In this document: positions 41,020-52,340 of the stretch, piece after piece
How the letters are laid out: each line of letters opens with the position of its first letter
How positions within the stretch are numbered: the first letter of the stretch is position 1
Assembly: GCF_019279795.1 (NCBI RefSeq)
Contig: NC_056729.1
Coordinates: 1,869,951,057 to 1,870,015,056 of the forward strand
Length of the DNA: 64,000 nt
Reading direction: 5' to 3'
Source of the DNA: Protopterus annectens
Lineage: Eukaryota > Chordata > Ceratodontiformes > Protopteridae
Notes under the pieces: generated by a model
The model's database searches: none
Seen by the model: the letters and a program-made list of their open reading frames with translations, nothing else
Told to the model about the DNA's origin: nothing
Position numbers and translations under genes: made by a program

Positions 41020-41178
41020 AAGACCCACATAGTCCCTTTTTAGGGGCAACCCACAAACAATGTCTGGTTAAGTGACTTGCTCAAGGTCTCCCAGTAGGCA
41101 AATAAGGGCTGAGGGAATCAAACCCTGAACCACAGGAATTACAGCTCCCAGCCTTAACCTGCTGCACCAAGGAGAGAT
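41020..41178 (-). mobile_element. tRNA-derived SINE with MIR/L2-type tail
   Basis: On the minus strand the head has TGGTGCAGCAGGTTAAGGCT and B box GGTTTGATTCCC. The 3' part has GACCTTGAGCAAGTCACTTA, which matches the deeply conserved L2-type end also found in MIR SINEs. It is a third SINE type in the window, distinct from the V-SINEs and the CR1-tailed SINE. Confidence 0.75.
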
Positions 41179-41221
41179 GAGTGATTTGACAGGAAGCTAG
41201 TTGGTGATAAATTATATAAAA

Positions 41222-42290
41222 TGTATTTATTTAACATTTGTTTACCGGGAGTGTCCGACTGAGCCAAAGGCCTGTTTTAGTGGAGGTCCAGGAAGAAAAG
41301 GTCCACATACAATAACAAGAAATTACAAAAAATAAATATAAATATAAATACAATATAGACACACAAATTACAAGATAAAAAGTGCAAAAAATTATACATA
41401 GTTATAAAAATATGATAATAAAACACATAAGTTTAAATAAGATGCATTAATGTTAAATAGTGCAAAAGTGAAAAGTGAGAAAGATACAAAGAGTATTTAA
41501 CCATTATTATAGAGTGATACAGAAATAGTATGGGAGGTATGGGTAAGGGGTGTTTAAGAAGGGAGTAACAGAGTAAGTGTACTAGGTAAAGAGGAACCCA
41601 ATGAGACTAGGTACATTGAGTGAGTTGAAATGGATTTATAGTTGGACAATATTAATAAGAGACGAGATAGAGGAAGGTTTTGTACCCAGAAGAAGTACAA
41701 GAGCAGAGCCATGTGTTTCTGAAATGATCCATGAGCAGATGTTTGAATATCTTAGAGTTGTTTGAGCTAAGAATATGTTGAGGGATCGTGTTCCAGACTT
41801 TTGATATGTTATGTGAGTATAGTGACTCTCCTGTAGAATTATTTGCCTTACTGACTTGCAGTAGCAGTTTATCAGAGGATCTTAGAGATCTTTTGCTACT
41901 ATATGGGTGAGCTAGGTTTTGGAAGGATGGACAGTTACTGGGTTGAGATATAACTGAGTGGGCAACATTTAGTTGATTTATACACAGTAAGTGGGAAAGT
42001 TCATCCCAGTTTAGCTCACGTATGGCAGTACAGTGATGTGTTCTATTGGGGAGATTAAGAGTAAACCGAGCTATTTTGTTATAACAGGCCTCGAGTTTAG
42101 TTAATTCTGACTTCCTAAGAATGGAGAGAATGTATGTTCTGGCTATGCCTAGCCTGGTGGAATTTGTGAGAAATGGTTTGTCTCTGTAGAGGGAACCAAG
42201 TTTAATGTGGACCTTTTTTATGGTTAAAGCCGATTGTATATCAAATGTCAGTGAATTATCAATATTGACTCGTAGTAGAATATATTATGA
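41222..42290 (-). pseudogene. L2-like LINE C-terminal and 3' end
   Basis: The minus strand from 42230 to 41660 reads almost continuously: LGSLYRDKPFLTNSTRLGIA, LEACYNKIARFTLNLPNRTHH, IRELNWDELSHLLCINQL, SLYSHNISKVWNTIPQHIL and FKHLLMDHFRNTWLC. This is the end of the L2-like protein. The 3' region follows to the tail (GGACCTCCACTAAAACAGGC then CCGGTAAACAAATG) ending in AAAT-like repeats at 41222. Its 3' region has no minisatellite. Confidence 0.8.
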
Positions 42291-43079
42291 AACAGTATTA
42301 CTGGAATGATATAAATCATATCAGTGCAGGACATGTACTGTCAGTAAATAACAGATGAAGCATTCAGTAGTGTGAGTCATTTCTCAGTGGGCTGTCCTCA
42401 GGCACCGCTGCACATGATGATTTCATAAATATTTCCAACAGTGTGATCATTAAGGATATTTCAACTCTTTGCCCACACTAATGTCTAAATGGATTACTCC
42501 ACTGATGCAGTGAATCTGGATGTTTCAGTCCTCGGGACATTTGTTCTAACAGTGACTAAGAAAGTGAACTGCGGTACTAAACCTTGAGATATTTGATTAG
42601 GTTTGATATTACAAAGATGAATGCTTGGGAGGTGTAACATTCAGCTGTAATAAAATTATAATGTCTATACTGTCTTGGAATAAGCTTCTGTGATTTGGGT
42701 GATCCCTTAATTATCCCAAAATGTAATCATCTTGAAGAGTGTTTTGTTACTTAGGAAGGGTGTGATGGTTGAATCTTGAATGGTTTTGGCAGGATGTGCC
42801 TGGTTTGCATTTATTCCTGTGCATCTGAGCATGTCTTTTTCAAATAGTATGCATTGAGAACAGTATGGGGGCTATACAAGGCACATTCACTATTTGTTTG
42901 CAGCAATCTTAGTGTTTGCGCTTCTGTGGATCACTAGTGATATCTGCATTGCTTACTGTACTTATTTCCTTGTTTCACTTGAAAGAAAGTTACTGTTTGT
43001 CGTTTTTGCATTTAGTTACTTGTATCACATTGCACTCAAGTTACCTGGCACTTGCTCACTAAAGCAATTATATAAGTCA
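42291..43079. other. Unassigned, possibly CR1-like 5' region
   Basis: An open plus-strand frame (42894-43205) is hydrophobic and has no domain. By position this could be the 5' untranslated region of the CR1-like LINE that follows, but I see no repeat partner to prove it. Confidence 0.35.
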
Positions 43080-43229
43080 GCACTAAAAATTAAAAGCACT
43101 ACACCCTCACTCCTCACTGGCCCTTGTTTTCAATTAAGGATTTCCCAATATTATTCTAGCATGTCCAAAGGTCAGTTGTCAATCTCCTCTCGGTCCAGCT
43201 GGTGAATCTGGGAATCTTGAGGCAATGTT

Positions 43230-44120
43230 ATAACTGCCTCATGTACACAGACAACCCTCTCCTCCTCCCACATAACACAAATACTTGAGAGATGCAGCTA
43301 TTTAGCCAAACTGGAGGCTGAGCTCTCTCAACTCAGGACTGGCAAGACCAGACAGGAGGAAGGCAACTACACACACCACAAAACCAGCCTCACATAATGC
43401 TACCACTCCACTGAATCAAACACATAAACACACAAAGACATACTCGAGGCTCTGAGTAAAATTTACCTAAACAGCAGAGGCCTCCAAAGCAGACACCCAA
43501 ACAACTGCTACCTCAAGACACCCCAAAAGCAACACATAAACCACAAAAGCAGTGTGCAAAGCAGTCACAGCCCTTAAGGCCAAATACAACACCAAACATA
43601 CTTGTCATAGGTGACTCCATAGTCAGACACACTGACGCTCACCAGGCTGAACAAGGAGAGGGTCACAGTAAGCTGCCTATCGGGCGCTAGAATCCGCCAC
43701 ATAACACAAGCACTCGGGTCACTCCACAGCAAGTACAAATATGACACAGTCATTGTCCATGCTGGTGTGAGCGACCTGAGACGATACCTCCCTGGACTGC
43801 ATGAAAAGAGACATAGAGGAGCTCTCTGATTATGTAGCCCAGGCAGGTATGACCTAACCCTGAGCAGTATCCTTCCTTCACCAAGAATGATGCCACAATA
43901 TAGAGACAAGATGATCAGCTTTAACAATTGGCTTAATGTCTGGTGTCATTCAAAGGGGATCCAGTGTCTGTCTGCCTGGGATGACATGCTTGACAAGCCA
44001 CGCTGCTTCAAGGGGCGGCTTGCACCTGTCACCCTAGGATTCCGGATATTGGCTAAGGCTCTTGCCACCCCCATAGTGCCTTTTTTGGGCAAGGCTCAAA
44101 TTCTAAACCTACCACCCTAG
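43230..44120 (+). pseudogene. CR1-like ORF1 with SGNH esterase-like domain
   Basis: Split over frames, it has a charged coiled stretch (CSYLAKLEAELSQLRTGKT, about 43290), then VIGDSIVRH (43604-43630; GDS nucleophile block), DTVIVHAGVSDLRR (43740; GxND-like block), SSILPSPRMMPQYRDKM (43870) and FKGRLAPVTLGFRILAKAL (44010; expected D-x-H block, here altered). The order matches SGNH-type esterases found in ORF1 of CR1-group LINEs. A related piece on the minus strand (62900-62265) keeps GLHLS in the last block. Confidence 0.75.
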
Positions 44121-44140
44121 AAAACAAAAATGGGAAGAAA

Positions 44141-44776
44141 TTGAGGGTAATGCTGCTCAATGCCAGAAGTCTAAATCTCAAAATGCACGCACTCGAGGCC
44201 CTTCTCAGTATGGAGAACATCGATGTCTGTGCTGTAACTGAAACCTGGTTCAAGGCTCCTGAGAGCACCCCGGCACTATTAGGTTTTACCTCATATCATC
44301 GTTCGGCCCCAAAACCCGGACCACTCCACAAAAGGAGGGGTGTATCCATATTCATAAAGGATACTCACACCTCAGGTTGGTGGCAACGCATGAAGCAGGA
44401 AACCATCCAGGTGCAACTAACAATAGGCAAAACTGCTCTACAAATTGTAGCATGCTACAGGCCACCCTCTCAAACTCAGGAACCCCACACAGCCTTCCTG
44501 AAGACACTGGAGGGTATAAATGTATCTCCAAACACCATCATATTGGGTGACTTCAACTACCTGAATATAGACTGGGAACATTACTCAAGCCCTAACTTTC
44601 TAGCCCAACGGTTCCAATTCAAATGCCATGGAACAGCTAGTCACTGTTCCCACGAGAGGAGAAAATATACTAGATCTCATTGTCACAAACATGGGGACAA
44701 AATGCTACACCGAAGTATATCCCTCATTGGTGAGATCTGATCATAAACTAATCTCACTGGAAATCCACATCCCGCC
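44141..44776 (+). pseudogene. CR1-like apurinic-type endonuclease, one main frameshift
   Basis: MRVMLLNARSLNLK starts the domain. TETWF (44240), GDFNY (44549) and, after a frame change near 44620, TRGENILDLIVTN and SDHKLISLEIH (44740) follow. The E, D/N and D-H active-site motifs are all kept. Only the shift near 44620 separates the two halves. It would nick target DNA to prime reverse transcription. Confidence 0.88.
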
Positions 44777-44799
44777 CCACCCCAAACAAAAAGACCATA

Positions 44800-46200
44800 G
44801 TGAAGAACTTCTAAAGCAAACTTCACACTACTCAAGACTGGTGTGGTATCCTTCAAGGCCCTGAGTCAGAGGAAACCACAACCCAAGCTGGAAGCCCTTA
44901 CAAATGCCTTCTATGAACACCTCCAGGACTGCATGGATCAGGCAATCCAAAAAAAAACCAAGCCTCTTTCCACAAGGGGCAAGCGTCCTGTCTGGTGGAC
45001 CCCAGCCATTAACAAACTTTACAATAAGAGGAGAAAGCTATTACATGATAGAACAAAATCCATAAAAGGGAAGTCACCCTGATCATTATTAGTAAAAAAT
45101 ACGAGCACTCATAAAATCAACTAAGGCCAATTTTGAGAGAAAAATTGCCATGGATTCAAGGACAATCATAAGGCCTTTTTCAGCTATGTTAGGAACCTGG
45201 GTGGAAACTCACAGATATGCTCAGAATTAGTCCAAAATGATACAAAATCACTGAACCCACAGACATTGCCAACATACTGGCAGACAGGTTCAGTGCAAAC
45301 TTCACCCCTCTCCCTAAAGGAGAGATAACTATCCCAGCCGAGTGTAGCCTCGGACATCTCAAATGCGCAGGTGAAAGCTGCTCTCTAAAGCTAAAAACAC
45401 AGCATCAATGGGACGGATGGTGTCCCTGGCTGTGTGCTACACGAGCTAAATGAGGAATTAAACCCGCACATAAGGCAGCTGTTTAATCTCCAGCCTTACC
45501 ACAGGATCACGTGCCCAAGGAGTGGCGATGCGGCAACTGTGGTCCCACTCCCACAAAGGTGCCTCCTACGGACCCTGGTAATTACCGCCCATAAGCTTAA
45601 CAAGTCTAGTCTGCAAAGCTATGGAGAGGATCATAATGGAGCTCATAAACAAAGATATAGGGGACTTGCAGACATTGGACCCGACCCAGTTTGGCTTTGT
45701 CAAGGGAAGATCATGCCTTTTGAACTTGGCCGACTTCTTGAAATAGTCACCAAGGCCATTGATGAGGAAAGGCAGTCCATACAGCCTACCTTGACCTTGC
45801 AAAGGCTTTCGACACAATACCCCACTCGGGTATTGTAGAAAAACTTACCAGCTTAAATGTAAACCCATATGTCACAAGATGGGTTGCAAACTGGCTTAAG
45901 GACAGAACCCACAGGGTTAGAGTTGCTGGCGGCTGTGTCAGACTCCAAGCCGGTCACAAGTGGTGTCCCACAGGGCTCGGTCCTTGGCCCTTATTGTTTT
46001 GGCATCTACTTCTCAGAAGTACAGGCCAACATGGGAGGACTTTGGCTGACAAAGTTTGCAGATGACTGCAAACTGGGCGCCATAGTGGAAAGTGCATTGG
46101 ACACTGATATCCTTCAGAAGGGACTCACGGAAACAGATAGCTGGTGCCAGAGCCATGGCCTGAAGTTCGCCAAAAATGTATAGTCATACCCTTCCGGGAA
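44800..46200 (+). pseudogene. CR1-like reverse transcriptase
   Basis: The linker (RPVWWTPAINKLYNKRRKLL, 44985) is followed by broken RT frames: PLPQRCLLRTLVITAHKLNK (45555), an LDLAKAFDTIPHSGIV-type box near 45800 in a third frame, TSGVPQGSVLGPYCFGIYFSE (45955) and LTKFADDCKLGAI (46045, FADD at 46055-46066). The catalytic motifs survive but in different frames. Confidence 0.88.
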
Positions 46201-46700
46201 AAACAAGGTAACCCCAAGCTACCATATAGGTGGCAATCCACTAAGCACAGAAGAGGTTATCAGGGACCTGGGGACCCAGGTTGACAGTGGCCTTTCTTTT
46301 GACACTCACATTGCTAAAGTGGTTAGAAAGACCTTCTACATTGCCCACCTGATCATGAAAGATTCACATCCAGATCTAGTGAGGTCATTGTTCCCCTGTA
46401 CTCTTCACTTATCAGACCAATGATCGAGTACAATGCCCCATTCGGGATGTATCTCACCCGACATCTGCAGCAATTGGAGAGACCCAAAGTTCCTCACCAA
46501 AAGGATAAAGGGACTCCAAAATCTGTCATATGCTGCCAGATTGAAGAAACTCCAGCTCTATTCAGTCGCATACCGTCTGCTCAGAGGTGACATGTGCCTG
46601 ACATACAAGGCCATGTCCAACCCGGAATTAATGGACATGCTCCACCTCAAAAATCCAAATCCACCAAAACCACTAGAGCAAGCGACTTAAACCTTAGCCG
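46200..46700 (+). pseudogene. CR1-like RT C-terminal region
   Basis: DLGTQVDSGLSFDTHI, then VRKTFYIAHLIM, IEYNAPFGMYL, then ERPKVPHQKDKG in a shifted frame, and ARLKKLQLYSVAYRLLRGDM with TYKAMSNPELMDML. This is the conserved CR1 C-terminus (l-eR-Qrr-Tk-i-Gl----Y--Rl--l-l-sl--RR-RGDl). Confidence 0.85.
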
Positions 46701-47016
46701 CGGATATAAATAGGGCGTGCTGGAGGGATAGATTTATCACTCAGAGACTCCCTATGCTGTGGAATAAAATCCCGGTCCATGTGAGGCAGAGCACCTCGCT
46801 GACTCTGTTCAAGAGAAATCTAGACCTGTGGATGGGAGATCGTAGGTTTACCCCGGGAATCATCTCTGGGTCACTGCTGGACAGAGGCACAACAAACTAA
46901 TGGGCACAGTATTTTTTCATATAAGGGGTGGCGTAAGCCACAATAATTTGGGCTAGGCTTATAAATGCCTTAGGGCAGATAGCCTAGTATAAACCTATGA
47001 ACCTATGAACCTATAA

Positions 47017-47489
47017 TGCATATTGAAACAAAGTAAAATGCATGGCACATGACAAACAGCTTATGAAAAGCATTATATAATTATAATTCATTCGAAGAAT
47101 GATCCACATTTGTACCAATCACATGCAAATAAACAACCTAATCTTTTATTAAAAATGTTAATGTATTTGTGAATTACAATTAATAATTTCTGCAAGCATG
47201 TTTTACTTTTAACATAACTATCCTTTGTTGACTTGGTTAGTTCAACTAGGGTGGTGGACCCTTTTAAGGGGAGACACAAGTTGGCATTTCCCTACAAGGG
47301 AAACTTTGGCCAGAGCATCAGGGAACTTCCCTATTGTTTTCAGTAGGTGCCATGGGTATCTTTTACATCCACCTGAGCTACTAGCAACTTAAGATGGGAC
47401 CCTGGGTTTAGCATCTTATCCAAAGGAGAACACACTCAGGAGAACAGCACCCCCACCCCCCCATGAGGTAATGCACTATCAGCAATCAC
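47017..47489. other. Unassigned, dispersed-looking sequence before the gap
   Basis: No coding is seen. 47380-47450 has TGGGACCCTGGGTTTAGCAT followed by CTTATCCAAAGGA, which recalls a repeat common in fish genomes, but I cannot place it. Confidence 0.35.
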
Positions 47490-47989
47490 NNNNNNNNNNN
47501 NNNNNNNNNNNNNNNNNNNNNNNNNNNNNNNNNNNNNNNNNNNNNNNNNNNNNNNNNNNNNNNNNNNNNNNNNNNNNNNNNNNNNNNNNNNNNNNNNNNN
47601 NNNNNNNNNNNNNNNNNNNNNNNNNNNNNNNNNNNNNNNNNNNNNNNNNNNNNNNNNNNNNNNNNNNNNNNNNNNNNNNNNNNNNNNNNNNNNNNNNNNN
47701 NNNNNNNNNNNNNNNNNNNNNNNNNNNNNNNNNNNNNNNNNNNNNNNNNNNNNNNNNNNNNNNNNNNNNNNNNNNNNNNNNNNNNNNNNNNNNNNNNNNN
47801 NNNNNNNNNNNNNNNNNNNNNNNNNNNNNNNNNNNNNNNNNNNNNNNNNNNNNNNNNNNNNNNNNNNNNNNNNNNNNNNNNNNNNNNNNNNNNNNNNNNN
47901 NNNNNNNNNNNNNNNNNNNNNNNNNNNNNNNNNNNNNNNNNNNNNNNNNNNNNNNNNNNNNNNNNNNNNNNNNNNNNNNNNNNNNNNNN
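47490..47989. other. Assembly gap (500 N)
   Basis: Exactly 500 N, a conventional gap size, so the true length is unknown. The frame reported across it is meaningless. Confidence 0.99.
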
Positions 47990-48500
47990 ACTTTAGTTGT
48001 TTTGTTGAATATTATAATAATACCTATTTTAATTAATTGTATAAAATTGTTATGATATTTCTCTTATATGTTAAAACAATAAACCTGTTTTGAAAAAAAA
48101 AAAATTTCTCTTTTTTTTTTTTTTGCTTTAGTAGCACTTGTGTATATAGTGTAAATAGTTGTTTGTCTTTTAGAGATTGTGTCTTGTAGTTTTTAATTAT
48201 ATTCTGTGTGTAACCATTATTGCTTATGCTTTCTACCGATGTCCGTTCTTTTATTAACATTGTATTTGGTGCACATGATAAATAAAAAAAATTGCTATTG
48301 GGAAAAAAAAGAAATCATTTATCAGTATAACACATTCAATTAACCGCACAAGTTTACAAATGTAACTAAACAAATAATTTAATTATGTGCCTTAATACAC
48401 TATCTTATAGCAACATGGTATAATATGTAACATAGACCTGTTTACAATCATTGTCATGTTAACAACATTATGAAATACAGTAACTAGCCCTCAGTGTAAC
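47990..48500. other. AT-rich, oligo-A tracts, no gene seen
   Basis: AATAAA words followed by A runs at about 48079-48104 and 48281-48310 look like retroposed 3' ends. No upstream coding part is visible because of the gap. Confidence 0.4.
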
Positions 48501-48504
48501 CCCC

Positions 48505-48560
48505 TTACACGTGTGCCTTCACATCTCAGTACTATCTACGACTTCATCAGGTCTTTCTTT
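48505..48560 (-). ncRNA. Hammerhead-like box of a PLE end, degenerate
   Basis: The minus strand has CCTGATGAAGTC (CTGATGA at 48550-48544), about 22 nt, then GTGAAGGCACACG, where GTGAAACGC is expected. Order and spacing resemble the PLE cores elsewhere in the window. Stem II is not convincing. Confidence 0.35.
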
Positions 48561-48615
48561 CTATTGTTAAAATCCATGTACCATTTATTCAAAATATGCA
48601 CTCCCCCAACTTTAC

Positions 48616-48978
48616 CTACCATCTATAATTCGGGGTATAAGTTACCTTCATCATTTTTACAATCTCTTCAACATCTGAAGGCACTTTTGTCCTCCATGTC
48701 TGACTTATGACCTTTAATATGATATTATTAGCTTTTTTATAGGATGTTTTTGTTCTCCTCCCTGACCCTACTGAACCTGTTATTGCTCCCCATGGTTTCA
48801 TTACATTGCTCAGCCTTGGATCACCCAGTTGCTTCTTACTGTGCACTCTAAAAAAATGACCCTTCACCGGGCAGATGCCCTGTTTCTGTGGAAATTCACA
48901 CTCATGGTAACTCATTGGTAGATCCACAGGATAAGGGATCCTTAAGCAAGTTGCCAGAGGGGATTTAGCAGCCATCAT
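48616..48978 (-). CDS. Unrecognised ORF, 120 residues
   Basis: MMAAKSPLATCLRIPYPVDL opens the frame, followed by MSYHECEFPQKQGICPVKGH and a basic C-terminal half (SGRRTKTSYKKANNIILKVI). It has ordinary composition, not repeat-like, and a stop directly before the ATG pair. I know no family for it. It lies just upstream (minus strand) of a PLE-like hammerhead box, so it may be part of an element or a spurious frame. Confidence 0.25.
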   Translation of the reverse strand: MMAAKSPLATCLRIPYPVDLPMSYHECEFPQKQGICPVKGHFFRVHSKKQLGDPRLSNVMKPWGAITGSVGSGRRTKTSYKKANNIILKVISQTWRTKVPSDVEEIVKMMKVTYTPNYRW

Positions 48979-49051
48979 TCATCTAATGACTGATAATTGT
49001 CCATATCTGTGGGACTGTCTAGTGCAATAATGCCATGATATTGTTGTCAAC

Positions 49052-49052
<1 letters not shown>

Positions 49053-49117
<65 letters not shown>
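49053..49117. repeat. (CA)n microsatellite
   Basis: An uninterrupted CA run of about 32 units. Confidence 0.97.
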
Positions 49118-49122
<5 letters not shown>

Positions 49123-49700
49123 ACTTAGTGAGATGACATATGAGTCTCCTGGTATCCATTACAGGTTGCACAGGCATCAGTTTTCCCCATCAACCCTGTG
49201 ATAAGGGAAGACCTTTTCTGTCACTTTAGGCTAACTTCCCGTCAACCCGAACAGTAGTAAGGCTCTGCTCCTAAATGGATGTCACACGTGGTCCATGCAG
49301 CTGCCCTGTCTGTAGAGCATCAGGAGACTATACATTTACTTTAATAGGGATTTATGCAGCAAACATCCTTTCCTATCATCTACTATTATTAACAAAGTAA
49401 CCCTGTGGTCAGTTCCATTCACTGCTCCATATATTCGTACATATCTCTTTCCCTAATCTCCTTTTAATACAGGCAAGTTTGTATGGTTCCACACAATGTG
49501 TACCCAGTTCAATAAATCTATCACTTCACATCTCTAGTAGCTACAATCTGCATCACTGCATATTTCAGCTGTCAGAAAGGAGTATAAAAATATTTAAAAA
49601 GACATTGCCACCAACAAAATGAAATTCTATCAGTTTTGTGGCACAGAACCTGCTATCACTGTTCATCTCTTTCCCATTCTGTTTGATATTGCCTTATAAT
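49118..49700. other. Unassigned
   Basis: No coding frame or recognised repeat. The end may be the start of the L2-like fragment below. Confidence 0.4.
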
Positions 49701-50265
49701 CTCTCTCAAAGTAACATCTTGTAAATTGTACTATTTATCCGTAGCAAAATTATGGAATACCCTTCCTCACACTATAACTTCGGTGTCATCACGCACTAAC
49801 TTCAAAGCTGCTCTAAAATCTCATCTAAAAGAGCACTGGGCATGCCCCTGTAACAAACCTCTCTAACATCTCTACCCCAGCCTCTCTAATCCCTTTCTTC
49901 CACCCCTCTAACTACCTCGGATTGCAACCAAATACATTGCTTGTAAACCTATACCTCAGCTGTAATCTTAGCCACTGTTATTCAAGGGTAATAGCTGCTA
50001 GCTCAGCTATTAAAATACTTGCTAGTCTTTATGGCACCAATGATATAAGTGTTGTACCATTTAACTGAATACTTAATTTCATTTTGAATATAACTGCTTA
50101 CTACTATTGTTAAACAAAACCAACCTATATGTCTTGTAACTTGTAATTAATTGTTTTTAATTGTTTATATTGTGGAGCTTTTCTCCCCGGGCCTCTGATG
50201 AAAAATGACCTGTGTCCAGTCAGATTTTCCCGGTCAACAAATGTAAATAAATAAATAAATAAAAT
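49701..50265 (+). mobile_element. L2-like LINE 3' end
   Basis: 49742-49860 reads VAKLWNTLPHTITSVSSRTN and FKAALKSHLKEHWACPC, the last coding segment of the L2-like protein. The 3' region follows, then the tail GGAGCTTTTCTCCCCGGGCC to CCCGGTCAACAAATG, and (AAAT)n at 50245-50265. There is no minisatellite after the stop in this copy. Confidence 0.8.
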
Positions 50266-50313
50266 TGCCATGTGTAACAGCTGTTGTCTAGTTAAGTCAC
50301 TCAGAAGTGTCTT

Positions 50314-50512
50314 CCTTTTTAATTCTTGACCACTAACACTTTATAAACCCATTACACAGCACGCCATTAACTCCGTTTTCCTTTTTAATTCTTGACCACT
50401 AACACTTTATAAACCCATTACACAGCACGCCATTTACTCTGTTTTCCTTTTTAATTCTTGACCACTAACACTTTATAAACCCATTACACAACATGCCATT
50501 TACTCTGTTTTC
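50314..50512. repeat. 66-bp tandem repeat, three units
   Basis: Units start at 50314, 50380 and 50446 (CCTTTTTAATTCTTGACCAC), with only a few differences. The unit is unrelated in sequence to the 66-bp repeat at 10610-11435. Confidence 0.92.
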
Positions 50513-51354
50513 TAATTCCTACATACAGCTCCTGCAAATACTGCTGTTTCATATAATTTCTTCCATCCCACAAATGCCCATAAGTAGTTAGGAAAACCCT
50601 GTCTTCTAATTTCCTCTTCTAATTTATACATATACGTATCCTAGTTTTCATAAAGTCGTACACTGCAATTTCTTCAACCCAACCCTCTGTCTTTGTTTCC
50701 TGGAGAGCCCACTTTATTCATTTTATCAACTCTTGTCCCAGATTAATCGATGCTTTCTTGTGTTTCCTTTTTAATTCCGTGCACAGATCAATATCACCTA
50801 ACTTCCCTAACAGAACTGACTTCCATCTGGCCCAAAACCATGACAAAATTCACCTTGTGCACGATCTTTAAATGCCTCGCTCTAGCACATTTCTCAAAAT
50901 CTAGGAGTCATGTTAAGCAGATTTTTTTCCTTCCAATTTTTTTCTTCCTTTATTTTACCTCCATTAACTTCCATCTGTGTTATTCCCATTTTCTCTCCTT
51001 GGTTCTACCAGAAATCCTTCTTCTGTTTTAGTTTTCCCTGTTTCCTACAGTGCTATTTGACATTTTAACCTCTCCTTTTCCTCTCTCCCTCCATCTCTCT
51101 GGTTTCATCTACACTCCTGTTTCCCTTTCTTACCTTTCATCCCATTCCTTTCATCTTTCCTTCCTCTGTTTTCCTTATGATTTCTACCTCCTTCATATAC
51201 CATCACATTCCGTAGCCTTGATCCCGGCTAACAAACCAAACCTTTTGTTTTGCTCTCTCATGCACAATGCCCCGGATATATTTGGTCCTTTTGTCATGCT
51301 GTTTGGCTATGCTTATAAGGATGTCCCTTCTGGTCCCCCTATTGGAATACTAAT
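50513..51354. other. Unassigned T/C-rich stretch
   Basis: Two plus-strand frames (50750-51031 and 51050-51364) are driven by T/C-rich composition. The second ends SLMHNAPDIFGPFVMLFGYA, which I cannot place in a family. No gene is supported. Confidence 0.35.
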
Positions 51355-52340
51355 AGATTCATAAGTTCATAGGTATGTACTAGGCTAATGGCCCTGGAGC
51401 CTTTATAACCTAGCCCATAGAATTACCCTGGCACTGTGCCACCTGACCTTAGTTCCCAATGCCTCTCTCGAGTAGAACCACTGGAGTGATCACCGGGGTG
51501 AATTTTCTATTTCCCATCCACTCATCAAGATTTTTTTTGAAGAGAGTCAGTGAGGTGCTCTGTTTGACATGTATGGGAAGTCTATTCCATAGCATGGCCA
51601 GTCTCTAGGTTAGGAACCTGTCCCTCCAGCATGTTCTGTTGATTATGGTAATGAGGTTGAGATCTCTGGAGCGTGTGGTGCTGAGGGACTGGGATTTCTT
51701 CAGATGTAGCATTTCTAACAAACCTGGGTCAGACATGGCTTTATAGGTCAAGCAGAGATAGTCTCTAAGTAGGCGATATGAGACAGAGAATAGTTGGAGT
51801 TTTCTGAGTCTGTCCATATAGGACAAGTGTTTAAGGCCTAGAATCTTCTTTGTGAGGTACTTTTGTGGTCTCTACAGTTGTTGCAGGTTTCTATTGAGGT
51901 ACATGCCAAATGGGGCATTGTACTCAATGACTGGCCTAATGAGGGAAGAGTAGAGGGAGACAATGACCTCTTTCTTCCTGGATGCAAACCCTTGGTAATG
52001 AGATGTGCCACATAGAAGGACTTTCTAACCAGAGTGGCAATGTGGTGGTCAAAAGAGAGGTTGCTGTCAACCTGTGTTCCCAGATCTCTTATACCACCTT
52101 CTGTGTTCAGTGGACTACCATCGATGTGGTAATTTATGGGAAATGGGTTTTTCCACAGGGGATGATGACACATTTTTTGGCATTAAGCTTAAGGCCATGG
52201 TTCTGACACCAGTTGTTGGTCTCAGTGAGGCATTTCTGTAGGATGTCAACATCACTTGGGGAGTTAATAATGGCTCCCAACTTTAAATCGTTTGCGAATA
52301 AAGGTAAATGTCCTAACTGGTAGATGTATCCCACTATAAG
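51355..52340 (-). pseudogene. CR1-like LINE 3' fragment
   Basis: On the minus strand it ends in the family tail at 51355-51380 (CCTATGAACTTAT). Coding pieces are LGAIINSPSDVDILQKCLTE (52280), NHGLKLNAKKCVIIPCGK, RDLGTQVDSNLSFDHHIATL, VRKSFYVAHLITKGLHPG and LRKLQLFSVSYRLLRDYLCL. It is very close in length and breakpoint to the copy at 13353-14315. The FADD box is altered (FANDLK). Confidence 0.85.

Larger units (their letters stand above)
43080..47016 (+). mobile_element. CR1-like LINE, best copy in the window
   Basis: It has ORF1 with an esterase-like domain (about 43230-44120), an endonuclease (44141-44776), a linker and RT (44800-46200), a C-terminal region (46200-46860) and a 3' end (46860-47016). 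The 3' end carries GGGCTAGGCTTATAAATGCC, GATAGCCTAG and three ACCTATGA-type units, as in CR1-group LINEs, which end in short tandem repeats. There are many small frame breaks, but the motifs are well kept. The 5' limit is not defined. Confidence 0.88.

Noticed and set aside
47471..48055. A 194-residue ORF
   Set aside because: It runs through the 500-N gap.
50750..51364. Host exons
   Set aside because: T/C-rich frames without splice structure or a family match.
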